A DNA stretch of 64,000 nt from Terfezia claveryi. Lineage: Eukaryota > Ascomycota > Pezizomycetes > Pezizales > Pezizaceae. The notes under the pieces are model-generated. The model saw nothing but the letters and a program-made list of their open reading frames with translations, searched no databases and was not told the origin of the DNA. The position numbers and the translations under genes are program-made. Of the stretch, positions 47,011 to 57,155 are shown in pieces (position 1 is the stretch's first letter; each line of letters starts with the position of its first letter). The stretch is from NCBI GenBank assembly GCA_015179025.1, contig WHUX01000001.1, forward strand, positions 372,001-436,000. The letters are read 5' to 3'.

Positions 47011-47499
47011 TGGCTAAGGTGGTAGTGGAGTATCACGTAGATATTGATAAAGGTTTCTTGTGTTTCACTGGTAAAAGGTTCCAAGGTTGGAGGTCTGGAA
47101 CTCTAGCTGGCGCTCGGGGGCAGCCTATAGCTGAGCCTGGCGCATTGCCTGATGCTTGAGTTGCGGACATACATAACGAAAATGAATGGTAGAGTAGTAC
47201 ATAAGGTAGAAAGGTAAATACACTGGTAGCAAACCAAGGGCATGTATTGATATTGAGGAATGAATAAATCTCACAATACCGGAGCTCAGCTGGGCTTTTA
47301 AACTATGAATACGGTGCTCAGCATCGACAACTGCCCAGATCAATATTTTATGTTGGACCTATTGTCTCACATCCGATCTACCGGGCATATCTAATTAGTT
47401 ATATCACATGGTCCCCTTACTGGGACCGCATATGAGTAATGAGTATTTTAAAATAAAATGAAATAAAATAATTAGTATACAAATCTCCCATCAGATTTA

Positions 47500-47830
47500 T
47501 TACCGAGTTATGCCGCCCGCGGGCAATTAATTTAATTACTGCCTTTAGTACATAACGCACTTGAATTTATAAAAAAATATAGACACATTGAACAGGTTCA
47601 ATTGATCTAATTGATATGCTCCATGAGCCTGATGGACAATATAAAAATTCTGTCATATGAAAGACCATATGGTACGTGGTTGTTACATTAAAAGATATAA
47701 TGGTAAATTAAAGTCATTAGTACAAGTAATATGATACTAATATTATTAGTCGGAGTCTGTGACATCTGCAATGACATTATGGATTTAGCATCTAACATTT
47801 TACGATCTGATAATGTTGGAGAAGTTAAGG
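47500..47830 (+). mobile_element. Decayed integrase-core fragment (copy E)
   Basis: Nucleotide-level relative of 37280-37620: GCCCGCGGGCAATTAATTTA, TTAATTACTGCCTTTAGTAC, then CATGAGCCTGATGGACAATA, TGTCATATGAAAGACC and TAGTACAAGTAATATGAT. Several frameshifts break the integrase frame. Not functional. Confidence 0.7.
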
Positions 47831-48002
47831 GAGAAGTTGAGCATTTATTTTTGAGCTCAGAGTATTAAAATAAAACATGGAAAACCTCGCACACTTCAAG
47901 TCCAAAGGCTTGATAGAGTTATACAATCTCGTCTCACTAAATGGAAACGAATACAGCACTTCCATGTATTACATTAGGTACTAATTAAACAAAATACTTA
48001 TC

Positions 48003-48475
48003 AACACTCAAAACCCCCTCTGAGATTGTCTTTGGTTGACCCTATCTACACCAAGTACACCTTCCATTTAAGGAGCGGAAAACTAAATAACTTGAACTAG
48101 AGGGAGATTCCCACAAAAAAAACCTCTAGTGATGACTTTTGTATTTACAAAAAAAGTCCTATACCAGTCGTTGCTGTCGATTCTCTATAAATGAGTTGAA
48201 ATGCTCATTTTTTTGTCATACCAGAGGGTTAGCAGACCATGACTACGGTAACCTCTCGACTCTAGCTGACCTGGATACCCCAATTGATCTGGAGGATCAC
48301 TCAATCGACCCGGGGGACAACCAATAGCCTAGTTGTATGTATTTGATATAGCTCTAGTTGGGTATACTTTTACTAATTCAAGTGCGTTATATACTAAATG
48401 CAGTGATTTAATGAATTGCCCACGAGCGGCATACCCACTGTGCCGGCCGCGGGCAATTTAAATAATTACTCAATT
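48003..48475 (+). mobile_element. Decayed element fragment (copy F, inverted relative to copy D)
   Basis: The plus strand at 48139-48327 encodes NELKCSFFCHTRGLADHDYG and an acidic tail (DLEDHS...DPGD), homologous to the minus-strand fragment at 46672-47010. Downstream, AATTCAAGTGCGTTATATAC and GCGGCATACCCACTGTGCCG are the inverse of the copy D edge. Upstream, 48003-48110 matches 44796-44900. Together with copy D this forms a large imperfect inverted arrangement around copy E. Confidence 0.65.
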
Positions 48476-50499
48476 TGGTGTATTGATAAAGTACTGATTT
48501 ACTAAGTACTATACTCTTACCCAAGAGTATTCTCTTCAAAAACCACCTTGGCCTCTCCCACTATCCGCCAGTTTAGGCTCACCTACGAACGACCTTTTTC
48601 AGGGTAAAGTGTATCTTAACTGAACATTTGCTTACATTGCCTTTGCAACAGGTCGTGGGCCCGAGTAATAAGACCATAATAACACCTGTCTCTGTAAGGC
48701 AGAGTAAACAGATTTATGTTAAGATGGTAAGATTTACAGCTTTTTAAAGCCCGTAAATGATAATACCGTAAAAGCTGCTGGACAAGTAATAATGTATAAG
48801 AAAGTCAAGCACCATACGCACTTTCTAGGGGTTGTATCGTGAATAAGAAAGGTATTGCTGACTGTAGGATGTTCTAGTACATAAGCACCGAACATCAACC
48901 TCCCGGTGTTTGTATACCACTACCTACACATACACTTACCCACCCACGGTCCTACACCCAGCACACGGTCCTATGCCCAACATGCTACCAAACCGACAAG
49001 GACCCACAGCAAAAACACTGCTAAACGCCTATGAGCTCAAGGCCCTATTCAACATAAGTGCCAGCATGCAACTGAAGCTCAGTGTAACGCTGGTGGAGGT
49101 ACTCTTCTACCGTATTTTGTTTGCATTTACAAATGTGTGAATAAGACGCGGATATAGTGTTTGGCAAAACCACCGTACTGTAAAATAGACTGCAGTCTTG
49201 TTCGGCAGTTTTTACGGTACTGTAACACTCTTTTATACGAATTTCATTCGAAGGAATAGGAACAGCTCTGTTGAGCTGTCCTCCCTGACCGAACTCATAA
49301 CGTCCTGCGCTTGAAGCCTGTGCTATATTCCATGTCATCTGTTGGTATCTTAGGGTCATTGAGATCTAAAGGTTGTGTTATGTTTGTCACAGGCGATGGT
49401 GTTATTGCTACTGAAGTCAATACTCCTGTACTTATGGTGAAATTCAGAGATAATCTTCCCTTTACTGTTGAAGGCCCATCTCGGCCGTCATATTCATCAA
49501 TAGTGCTTGTGAACATGGCTGGAGATCAAATGTGTCCTCTAATAAGACCAATGGTTCAATATACCCCTGATGCCCTAATCCAGAATTCAGTAACCAGACT
49601 TGGTATCACTCACCTGCTTCGAAGTTTGCTGTAAGGTTGGAGTATTACACTCACGGTTCGACCTACCTAGTTACAACACTGATGTTTATTGTGCAAGCCA
49701 CTAAGCAATGTCTTTACAGCATGCCAAGAAGCGGACAAATTCATTGATTACTGGGCGGCATTAGCCTTATAAAAGGGGGACGTACAGAGTATACCTAACT
49801 AGACTAACTATAATTAGACTACTTACCTACGCCAGGAAAGGCATTGACTTCCTTATTCAGTTTAGCATACGTCAAAAAGGGACTAGTCTGCACACCAAAA
49901 ATATTGGGTTAGTTACCCTGAAATGAGAAATGATCTTTTACTTTGACCAGAAGACTAGTTTCAAGATTCTATGAAAAGCGGAGAAAGCAGAGAAAGCGAA
50001 AAAAGCAGGAAGGAGACATCTTATATCTTTGATAATACTGATAATTGCTGTTTATAGTAGAGTCAATGAGCTCATGAGGGTTTAGCAGTTATATTTGGAC
50101 ACATTTTCTATTTTCAAAAACCTAGAACTATAATGTGGGAGCTACAGAATCAGGACCCTAGTCTTTTGGAACACCCCTCACTAAGCCAATCATCTCCTAC
50201 AACCGCAAGCTGCTGCTTCAGTTCCAATCAAACACGCCTTCTCGGCCTGATGCACAAACTCATCCTACACAAACCCCCTTGAGTCCAGGCCACGAACAAA
50301 AACAACAATAAGCTTCCTCACTATTGATTCCGTCGTAGGTACATACGACCTCACACTTAGTTACAATGATCCACAGACCCACAAATAGCGAAGCTGTCTT
50401 TAGGTAGTTGGTTTATTTCCACATATGCACTGCCGCACCCCCCCCAATTTACCACATCTGATCTTCAGTCTTCAAGTTATAAGTGGTGGAACAGAAGTT
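48476..50499. other. AT-rich interval without a recognised gene
   Basis: Open frames at 48910-49140 and 49311-49634 (with overlapping frames on the minus strand) have no recognisable domain. A pair of GAAAGCGGAGAAAGCAGAG / AGAAAGCGAAAAAAGCAGG motifs lies near 49975-50010. Nothing else stands out. Confidence 0.4.
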
Positions 50500-50959
50500 T
50501 AGTTAATGTTTGTTGCAATGTACGCTCTGCAGAAGTCTGCCACCATGATAGTGTTTTGGCTGGGGATGGTCTTGGCGATGGTCATATCCTCGTCAGGAGT
50601 CCAGGCGCTGTTGTCCTCAAAGCCGAGATTGGCAACGCGGTTGTCTGTGGGGTAGTAATATGGAATAAATTTCTGCAGGGCTCTTACAGTGGCAGTCGTG
50701 ATGGCAGTGGTGGTGTCTCAGGCTGCCAGGAGTAGGTTGGGTATGTAATGGTGGTCGTGGATACTATTCGTTGATCGGCAATTTCCGCATATCAAACATG
50801 CGTTCAAAGCTATTTTTCCTTCAATAGAAGAAAAAGAAGAGAGATGGGCTAAGAGAATGCACTTTTACATTAATATCACAGGTCCAGCATGGAGAGCTAC
50901 CCGTGCTGCGGCGACCAAACAATGAAAGCCACAATGGGTATCTTAGGGAAGGAAGGCAT
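50500..50959 (-). pseudogene. Probable remnant of a small secreted-protein gene
   Basis: Reading the minus strand, an ATG at 50959 opens MPSFPKIPIVAFIVWSPQHG, which looks like a signal peptide but stops. Further on, one frame gives TTTITYPTYSWQPE and then the neighbouring frame gives TTTAITTATVRALQKF, YPTDNRVANLGFEDNSAW, EDMTIAKTIPSQNTIMVADF and a stop at 50500-50502. Thr-rich linkers and a short conserved C-terminal domain after a signal peptide are common in fungal secreted proteins. The early stop and the frame change suggest a pseudogene, unless introns repair both. Family not recognised. Confidence 0.4.
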
Positions 50960-53154
50960 CTTGAGATTGCTATTGGTAAACCCTTGAAGACACAAGGTGC
51001 TCAGTTGCTGAAATGGCTAGCAGGTTGGTTGTAGTGGGGTCCGTTTAGCAGTGAAGATTCTACCCTTTTATACCCCGCCTCCTAACTTTCTGTTGTTTGT
51101 ATGTAGCGCTAGAAAGATAGAGTTCCACCATAGTTAGTCCTACTATATCTACCGAAGTAATGTTGAAAAACAGCGGCCCTGGTTTTCCTGGATTATCATG
51201 GAAGCCTAGGGTAACTATTGTGAGGTAGTCTCGGGCTGTGATGAACGCCCAGCTCTCACAGCCGTTACAGCGTGTGTAAACTTAATCCCACGCACTTACC
51301 CTGAGATTACCACTTTCCTGTTAATTCCAATGCCATGCCCGGTCAACCTTCCCGTGTCTAAATCTATTTACGTTCTCTATGCCGAGGGTTCTTTATTTTG
51401 TTCCCATTTCCCAACCTTGCCGTCCTGCCACGCTTCTGGATAAATGTCCTCCGTTCCAACTGCTGCTGCCACTGCTCACCTCTGCCCCATGATTCTGCAC
51501 CCATAAATTTTCACCGCATCCAAAATGGAGAGTGGACAAGCTATATGTGGATTCCACGGACTCATCTAGGGCAATATTGGGGCAATAATGATAAGTAAGG
51601 TAACTAGAGGACATTGGGAACAACTGGGGGGAGGTGGCCTAGGAGGTCCAGGATAGGATTGGTGCAGGAATCGACATCCTACATCATAAACTTGCGACAA
51701 GGCAGTATTTTGTGAGACACCATAAAAACACGAACGAAGACGATATATGCCGTGGTATTCATACGTAATGGGTTCTAAGATGGTAGAGTCAAGCCATTTT
51801 CCGGCTTGGAGAGGCTCCTCCATATTCCGAACTGGGTATGGATGGGGGACAAACGCGGAAAGCAAGAATTTATGCATATCGCGGATTCTGAAGAGGGGAG
51901 TTGGCGTACTATGGATAAGTTCCGCATTTTAATTTAGCTTTTAGTAAGTTACTGACTAATATTAGTTTGATTCATTGTATGTTTCCGTCTGTCGAAGGTC
52001 ATAGAGTGATGGGAGTCAGTGCTAGTCCTCGAGGAATTACCACAATGGCTGCAAATCTCATATACATATCTACATTGCGCCAGACTGTCCCGTGAATTAT
52101 ATTCCAGATGCTTGCACTGGAAATACATGTATACATGGGGGGGACAAGCTGTAAGTGGATTCCGCGAGTTCAGTTGGGACAATAATGAGGTTGCGACAAT
52201 TGATATCTTACTATAGATGAAAATCCCCACGCACCCCCCCTTTCACACTGGCAGCCTTGGTCTGAGACAAACCCCCCCCCCAAAAAAAAAAGTGTGATAC
52301 CTTCGTCTGGGCACTTACTACTTTGTCAGTGAATTCAGGGTAACATAGAGTAACTTGTAAACATGCCTTCTTTTCAAAATGTGATCAAATGAAGTAAAAT
52401 ATTTTCCTCCACTAAAATACACGACAAGTGAAATGAGATTTGATGTAAGTTCAAGTGTAAACTAATTTCTCACCCGGATTTGTTTGAAGCCCAAGAGGCG
52501 TTGGATGCAGTAGAAGGATTTATTTTTTTTTTTTTTTTCTCGTTCTTCCACCATTTCCTTTTCTCTTCCTTGGATTTTCTTGCAAATGACGCGGGCAGTA
52601 GATTAAGTTGTCTGACCCCCTTGAATCCACTCGGCCTTCCGCGTAGCTCGTCATATTGCAGTGCATACTTTTCGAGATTGGGCCACACTGAAGAAAGTTC
52701 AGGAAAACTTCGACCTAAGCGAATGCCATCTAGGATCGAGGTCACACAGGAAACATTCATGACCAAGACGAGAACCTACTCGTGGACTGCTATGTACATG
52801 GGTAGCTGTTGATATCGTCTATTAACAAATCAGGATAGCCAGTCTGCCAATACTTGCTTTTGGTCTAAAAAACAATGAGATGATATATAATACACCCGGA
52901 GGGTCCCCAGGAAGCCATCAATTGTAAAAGAAATAAGAAGCAAAGAATCTATATACAATGTATGTATTATATACAAGTAAATACGTCCCGAGGTACTAGG
53001 AAAATATGAGGATAACTCAAGGAATGCATCAGACATTGATCATGAAAGGAGAGGGTTGGTAGGCACGGGTACAGGACAGGTATGGAGTATCTAGTACTGA
53101 CGGCGCGCATGATATGAAACTCAAATATCCTCCAATAGATAAGTGCATCAACGC
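50960..53154. other. Right part of the gene-poor island
   Basis: No gene recognised. Contains a diverged direct repeat (51535-51597 and 52142-52200: GGACAAGCTATATGTGGATT versus GGACAAGCTGTAAGTGGATT), a C9-A11 homopolymer pair at about 52271-52290 and a T15 run near 52523. Confidence 0.45.
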
Positions 53155-55542
53155 TTATTCAGCCTGGTATCGTTTCTTCGGGGGCTTCAAGGTGATCTCG
53201 GCATGCTTTGAGGAAGCACTTCGTGACTGCTTTATAGCCTCAGTTGGTACCTGCGTAAATTTCCACTTCCACTTCACTTTATCTTCAACTATTTCGGACA
53301 GTGGTCTAGTCTCGAACTTCGAAATCTTCAATGGCTTTTGATCCACAGTGGATTTTTCACTCTCAATCAGCCTTCCACTCTTCTGACCAGGAAAAATTCG
53401 CTGTATCCTCGGCCCTTCCTGCTGTAACCCCTCCTTCGCCGCCATCGCCGCATCGCCTAGAATCACATTCTCCATATTTCCCATTCCCATTCCCGGCCCC
53501 CTCAATCCCATAAACCCCGCTGCCGTCCCAGGCCGCATCCCCATTAACATATTCATCTCCCCCGCAACAATCCCCACAACCCGCTTCGGGGTTGGGGAGA
53601 CCCTTACCCCCAGAACCATGATCCCCGTTAGCAATGCCAAACTCCCCGCCTGGTGCGCCACAGCGAGCGGAGTAGGGACCATGTAGATCAAGGTACTAAT
53701 CCCCAACGCCACCTGAATCATCACTAGGTGCAGAACCCCATTGACCCCCATCCTCATTTTCCCATTAAGCAGCCCCCACACCTTCGCCCCATTGACCCTG
53801 CCGAACCTCGCCCACAGCCAGAATCCAACAATGGAGGAAAAGGTAGTCATGGCTAGGCATCTGTGTTGGAATTGTACCGTTGAAGGGTTCTCTAGCATAT
53901 TTCTCCACCAGAGATCCTTATGGTTCTCTTTATCCCTCGCGTAAAATTGATTTAAAAGTTCGCTATTAGGTGGCTTATATCCGGTCCCCATCTTTGGGAA
54001 ATCATTGTATATCAGCCCAGCATCTAATCCAGCTACAAGACCCCCCGACATTGCTGTTGTGAATGTCAACAACGCCAACCCTAATACTACCCCCCTTAGC
54101 GGCCGTAGTCTTGGATCACAGAGAATCTTGAATTCTGTCTGCGCCAGTATAGGGTTGGCAATGAATTTGTTATTCCGGAGAATTTTAAGCCCGTTGTATA
54201 GCATTGCCAAGTAAACTGTGAATGCAGCGCAAAGATGAGCAGTTAACCTGTATTGGCTGACTCTCGGCACAGTGTTCCCTGGTGTAGTGAATAAATCGTC
54301 TTTGAGTCCAGACTTCACCATCCACCACCCAATGAACCCCTGGAATCCAATGAACCCTGATATCCCTACCAGCTTTGCAGCAGTTCCAGGAGTTACTCGG
54401 CCCCGGGCGATGAAATACGCTGCGGGGATTGCAAATGTTAGGCCAATCACCCGACCCCACAGTCGATGCGTCCATTCCATGTAGTAGATAAACTTGAACT
54501 CATCCAATGTCATGTTTGGATTCAAGACCCTGTATTCAGGAGAATCCTTGTATTTCTCAAATACCTCTTCCCAGTCAGCTTTGTTCAAGGGTGGGATTGA
54601 GCCAGTAACGGGTTTCCATTCAGTGATAGAGAGGCCAGATTCAGTGAGTCGAGTGAGGCCACCGAAGACGACGATACCGAAGACGAGGCCGGCAGAGCCG
54701 AGGAGCCAGTAGCCTACAGTTTGGTCATCGGTTTCGCTGAACCAGCTCTTTTTCTGTTTTCCATTTGATCCCGTTGCCACTTCCCCAGCTGTACTAGTAG
54801 TAGTAGCAGAAGGAGGAGGAGGAGGAGGAGAAGGGGGATGGAGGGGAGAAAAGGGAGGAGTGGAGGGAGGGGGGGCAGTAGTAGTAGCAGAAGGAGGAGG
54901 AGGTGGAGAAGGCGGATGGAGGGGAGAAAAGGGAGGAGTGGAGGGAGGGGGGGCAGTAGTAGTAGCAGAACGAGGGGGGGCAGTAGTAGTAGCAGAACGA
55001 GGAGGAGGTGGAGAAGGGGGATGGAGGGGAGAAAAGGGAGGAGTGGAGGGAGGGGGGGCAGTAGTAGTGGTGCCAGTGGAATTGAGCTCCCCAGCTTCAG
55101 CCCTACCTCCAGTCCTGCTACTGGCTTCGTTTCCAGTGCTAACACTCGTTCCGGCTCCAGCTTCAGTGGTGGCTGTGGTGGATGGCTCAATGAGAAGTGG
55201 TTCGAGGACTGTCTTCCTGGAGATATCTTCGAAAGTTAGTCCCGAGCGATACCGACTCTCCATTGAGTTGGCAAGTTTTTCTAGTGGTGACCAGTTATCG
55301 GTATCGCTTCTCCACTTTTTCCTCACTCGTACTCTGGTGGATAAGAGCCGTCCAACCTGTCGAAATATGGGTATCTCCCGCCCTCTTTCCAAGCCCGGTA
55401 GACAAACAATCCCTCTCCTCCCAATGTTACTCGAGCTCAATAACCGCCCCACCGCCAGGCTCCGCCGGGAAAGACATTGTGATGCAGTGGACGATATTGA
55501 CGATGGGGGGCCCGCCCCGCGAGCGAGGAAGAACGATGCCAT
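53155..55542 (-). CDS. COX15: Cytochrome c oxidase assembly protein Cox15, heme A synthase
   Basis: A single exon encodes 795 aa from the ATG at 55542 (MASFFLARGAGPPSS), chosen because it begins a typical Arg/Ser-rich mitochondrial presequence; the frame stays open upstream to 55659. The catalytic core begins near residue 265 (KKSWFSETDDQTVGYWLLGS) and shows GGLTRLTESGLSITEWKPVT, the heme-ligand regions MEWTHRLWGR, YRLTAHL, FQHRCLA and VAHQAG, and about eight hydrophobic helices. Cox15 sits in the inner mitochondrial membrane and oxidises heme O to heme A for complex IV. Two oddities: residues about 158-250 are a Pro/Ser/Thr-rich repeat insertion between presequence and core, and the C-terminal tail is long. 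This makes it far larger than yeast Cox15 (486 aa). Identification is secure. Confidence 0.95.
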   Translation of the reverse strand: MASFFLARGAGPPSSISSTASQCLSRRSLAVGRLLSSSNIGRRGIVCLPGLERGREIPIFRQVGRLLSTRVRVRKKWRSDTDNWSPLEKLANSMESRYRSGLTFEDISRKTVLEPLLIEPSTTATTEAGAGTSVSTGNEASSRTGGRAEAGELNSTGTTTTAPPPSTPPFSPLHPPSPPPPRSATTTAPPRSATTTAPPPSTPPFSPLHPPSPPPPPSATTTAPPPSTPPFSPLHPPSPPPPPPSATTTSTAGEVATGSNGKQKKSWFSETDDQTVGYWLLGSAGLVFGIVVFGGLTRLTESGLSITEWKPVTGSIPPLNKADWEEVFEKYKDSPEYRVLNPNMTLDEFKFIYYMEWTHRLWGRVIGLTFAIPAAYFIARGRVTPGTAAKLVGISGFIGFQGFIGWWMVKSGLKDDLFTTPGNTVPRVSQYRLTAHLCAAFTVYLAMLYNGLKILRNNKFIANPILAQTEFKILCDPRLRPLRGVVLGLALLTFTTAMSGGLVAGLDAGLIYNDFPKMGTGYKPPNSELLNQFYARDKENHKDLWWRNMLENPSTVQFQHRCLAMTTFSSIVGFWLWARFGRVNGAKVWGLLNGKMRMGVNGVLHLVMIQVALGISTLIYMVPTPLAVAHQAGSLALLTGIMVLGVRVSPTPKRVVGIVAGEMNMLMGMRPGTAAGFMGLRGPGMGMGNMENVILGDAAMAAKEGLQQEGPRIQRIFPGQKSGRLIESEKSTVDQKPLKISKFETRPLSEIVEDKVKWKWKFTQVPTEAIKQSRSASSKHAEITLKPPKKRYQAE
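54793..55071 (-). repeat. Coding minisatellite in COX15 (APPPSTPPFSPLHPPSPPPP units)
   Basis: Three full units and one truncated unit of about 25-30 codons (roughly 75-90 bp) encode TTTAPPPSTPPFSPLHPPSP with a variable proline run and a SATTT joint. The length of each poly-Pro run differs by one or two codons between units. Reading frame is preserved throughout. Confidence 0.9.
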
Positions 55543-56933
55543 GCTACGCAGTTGGCGGGCTTCTTCTTCTGGGTGTCTTGGAGTCCCTCGACGAAGTGGC
55601 GGAAAGTAATGGAACGTGAGCTTCGGGATTATCTCTTTGCACTGCATATCCAACGGCAATTGTTAACTCCCCAAGCGAGAAAAACGTGCCGCCGCACAAT
55701 ATTTGCCAATCGGGCTAATATTATCACCAGGTGCAAACTGCATGGGACCGGCGCTGAAATCTCAGCTTCCACCAAGCAGCCTTGCACGAATCGGTTCTCG
55801 CATCTCCAGCCTAATTGTCCCGTGCGCTTGGCGATCTGATATCATGCGCGATAGGGCGCCTATCGCCACGTGACCACGCACACCAAGTACAGAACATGGA
55901 GCGGCGTCGACTACAGGAACAAGCTTTCCTCGCAGCCTTCTTGTGACGTCTGTTACTGCGTTGTGGTGGGTCGAGAACATTCTTGAGACAAAACAGTTCG
56001 ATCGGCCTGGTTCCAAGTCGGTGCGGAAGGCCATGGCCAGCCGACCGCATGAACGTGGTCAACGTGCGGCTGTTTTTCCAGAGGGCTTCCGGCTATCAGA
56101 TGGGGCCAAAAAAGTTACGGTCGATGGTCCGCGGCCCTCCTATGCCGGCTGGAAAGCATTGAGGCCCATTCCCTTCCCCCCAATAGCGGATCATCAGGCT
56201 AGCAGCCACGCTTTGAAACAGAGTCAATTTTTGTAGTTCATGACCACATCTAACCTATTCCTCGCCCGTTTCCCCGTACCGCCCCACATGCCCCATCCTG
56301 CCCTACCCTGATATCACCCTACATCCCATGATGACAGCTTGCTATCTATTTTATCTAGCTTTCTGCCTTCACGTCGGCCATGATAGTGTGTTCCATCCAA
56401 AGAAAATGAAAGTGAAAGAAAATGAAACCATGATGTATTGTGCCTGGCTAGCCGCCCCGTCCTAACCTGGCCGCTGCCAGCTCACTCCTGCCCGTTTGAT
56501 GTTCCCGCAATATGTACCCCACCGCAATAAGGTACACCAACTGTCAATTTGCCGATCTCGCCGCTATGATGATGATGTTGAAGCTCGGTACCGAGACCTA
56601 GCCCCTGAAGCGGAGCTAGCAGATGTATCCATAAAGCGATTACCAGCAGAATAGCCACAGAGGCCCCCAATACTTCCAATCCACATACCTCGTGTTAACA
56701 AATCTAGTGAAAAGAGATGTAAAGGAATCCAAAAATAAGAAGAAAATTCCGTGTTTTTTTGGTTTTTGGTTTTTGGTTTTCCTCCTTTCCAAATGTACAA
56801 GCCGGAATGCAAAGTTGTTCAGTAAACGATCCCTTCAGCCGCCAAAATATTTCAGCAATGTCCAGAACCATCCCAGCATAAAGTATGGATCAAAGATCTC
56901 AGCAGGATTGATTCGGACCATGTACTGCGGAGA
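55543..56933. other. Intergenic region upstream of COX15
   Basis: Overlapping open frames on both strands at 55762-56236 (plus strand frame TSVTALWWVENILETKQFDR) and a minus-strand 65-codon frame at 56482-56679 with a hydrophobic N-terminus (MEVLGASVAILLVIALWIHL) have no recognised family. The first 300 bp are likely the COX15 promoter. Confidence 0.4.
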
Positions 56934-57155
56934 CTACCTGGCCCAGGACAAGCTGTGTGTCCAGCCCCTCTTCTCAGCGCACGGCTCGCAAACGTGCCTG
57001 CTACATTTATTGCAGCGGCGCATGTGTCTTGCAGGTTTGCCTTTCCCAACGCAGCGGTTCTTCTCGCAGAAATCGCACTTATTCGTTCCAGTTTTGACTT
57101 CGATAAAGTCTTCTTCGGTATGGACCAGAACTGGAGACATATCATTTGATGACAT
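56934..57155 (-). CDS. Small Cys-rich putative zinc-binding protein
   Basis: A 73-aa frame starting MSSNDMSPVLVHTEEDF contains seven cysteines in a C-x2-C-x4-C then C-x2-C-x4-C-x2-C arrangement (KCDFCEKNRC, RRCNKCSRHVCEPC), plus His residues between, consistent with two zinc sites. It ends at SLSWAR and a TAG; a GTAGTC donor overlaps the stop, so a further exon is possible. I do not recognise the family. The spacing of the metal ligands in an otherwise ordinary intergenic region is the main support. The start was chosen as the first Met before the Cys block; the frame stays open further upstream without features. Confidence 0.5.
   Translation of the reverse strand: MSSNDMSPVLVHTEEDFIEVKTGTNKCDFCEKNRCVGKGKPARHMRRCNKCSRHVCEPCAEKRGWTHSLSWAR

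Noticed and set aside
54714..55609. Leu-rich minus-strand and Gly-rich plus-strand frames across the COX15 repeat
   Set aside because: All frames stay open because of the GGAGGA-type minisatellite; only the frame that continues into the Cox15 core is real.
55943..56236. Plus-strand open frame TSVTALWWVENILETKQFDR... upstream of COX15
   Set aside because: Overlapped by equally long frames on the minus strand, no recognised domain, and the nearest upstream ATG frame stops early. Not supported as a gene.
56482..56679. Minus-strand 65-aa frame with a hydrophobic N-terminus (MEVLGASVAILLVIALWIHL)
   Set aside because: Short, no family, no splice or promoter support; a hydrophobic stretch alone is weak evidence.
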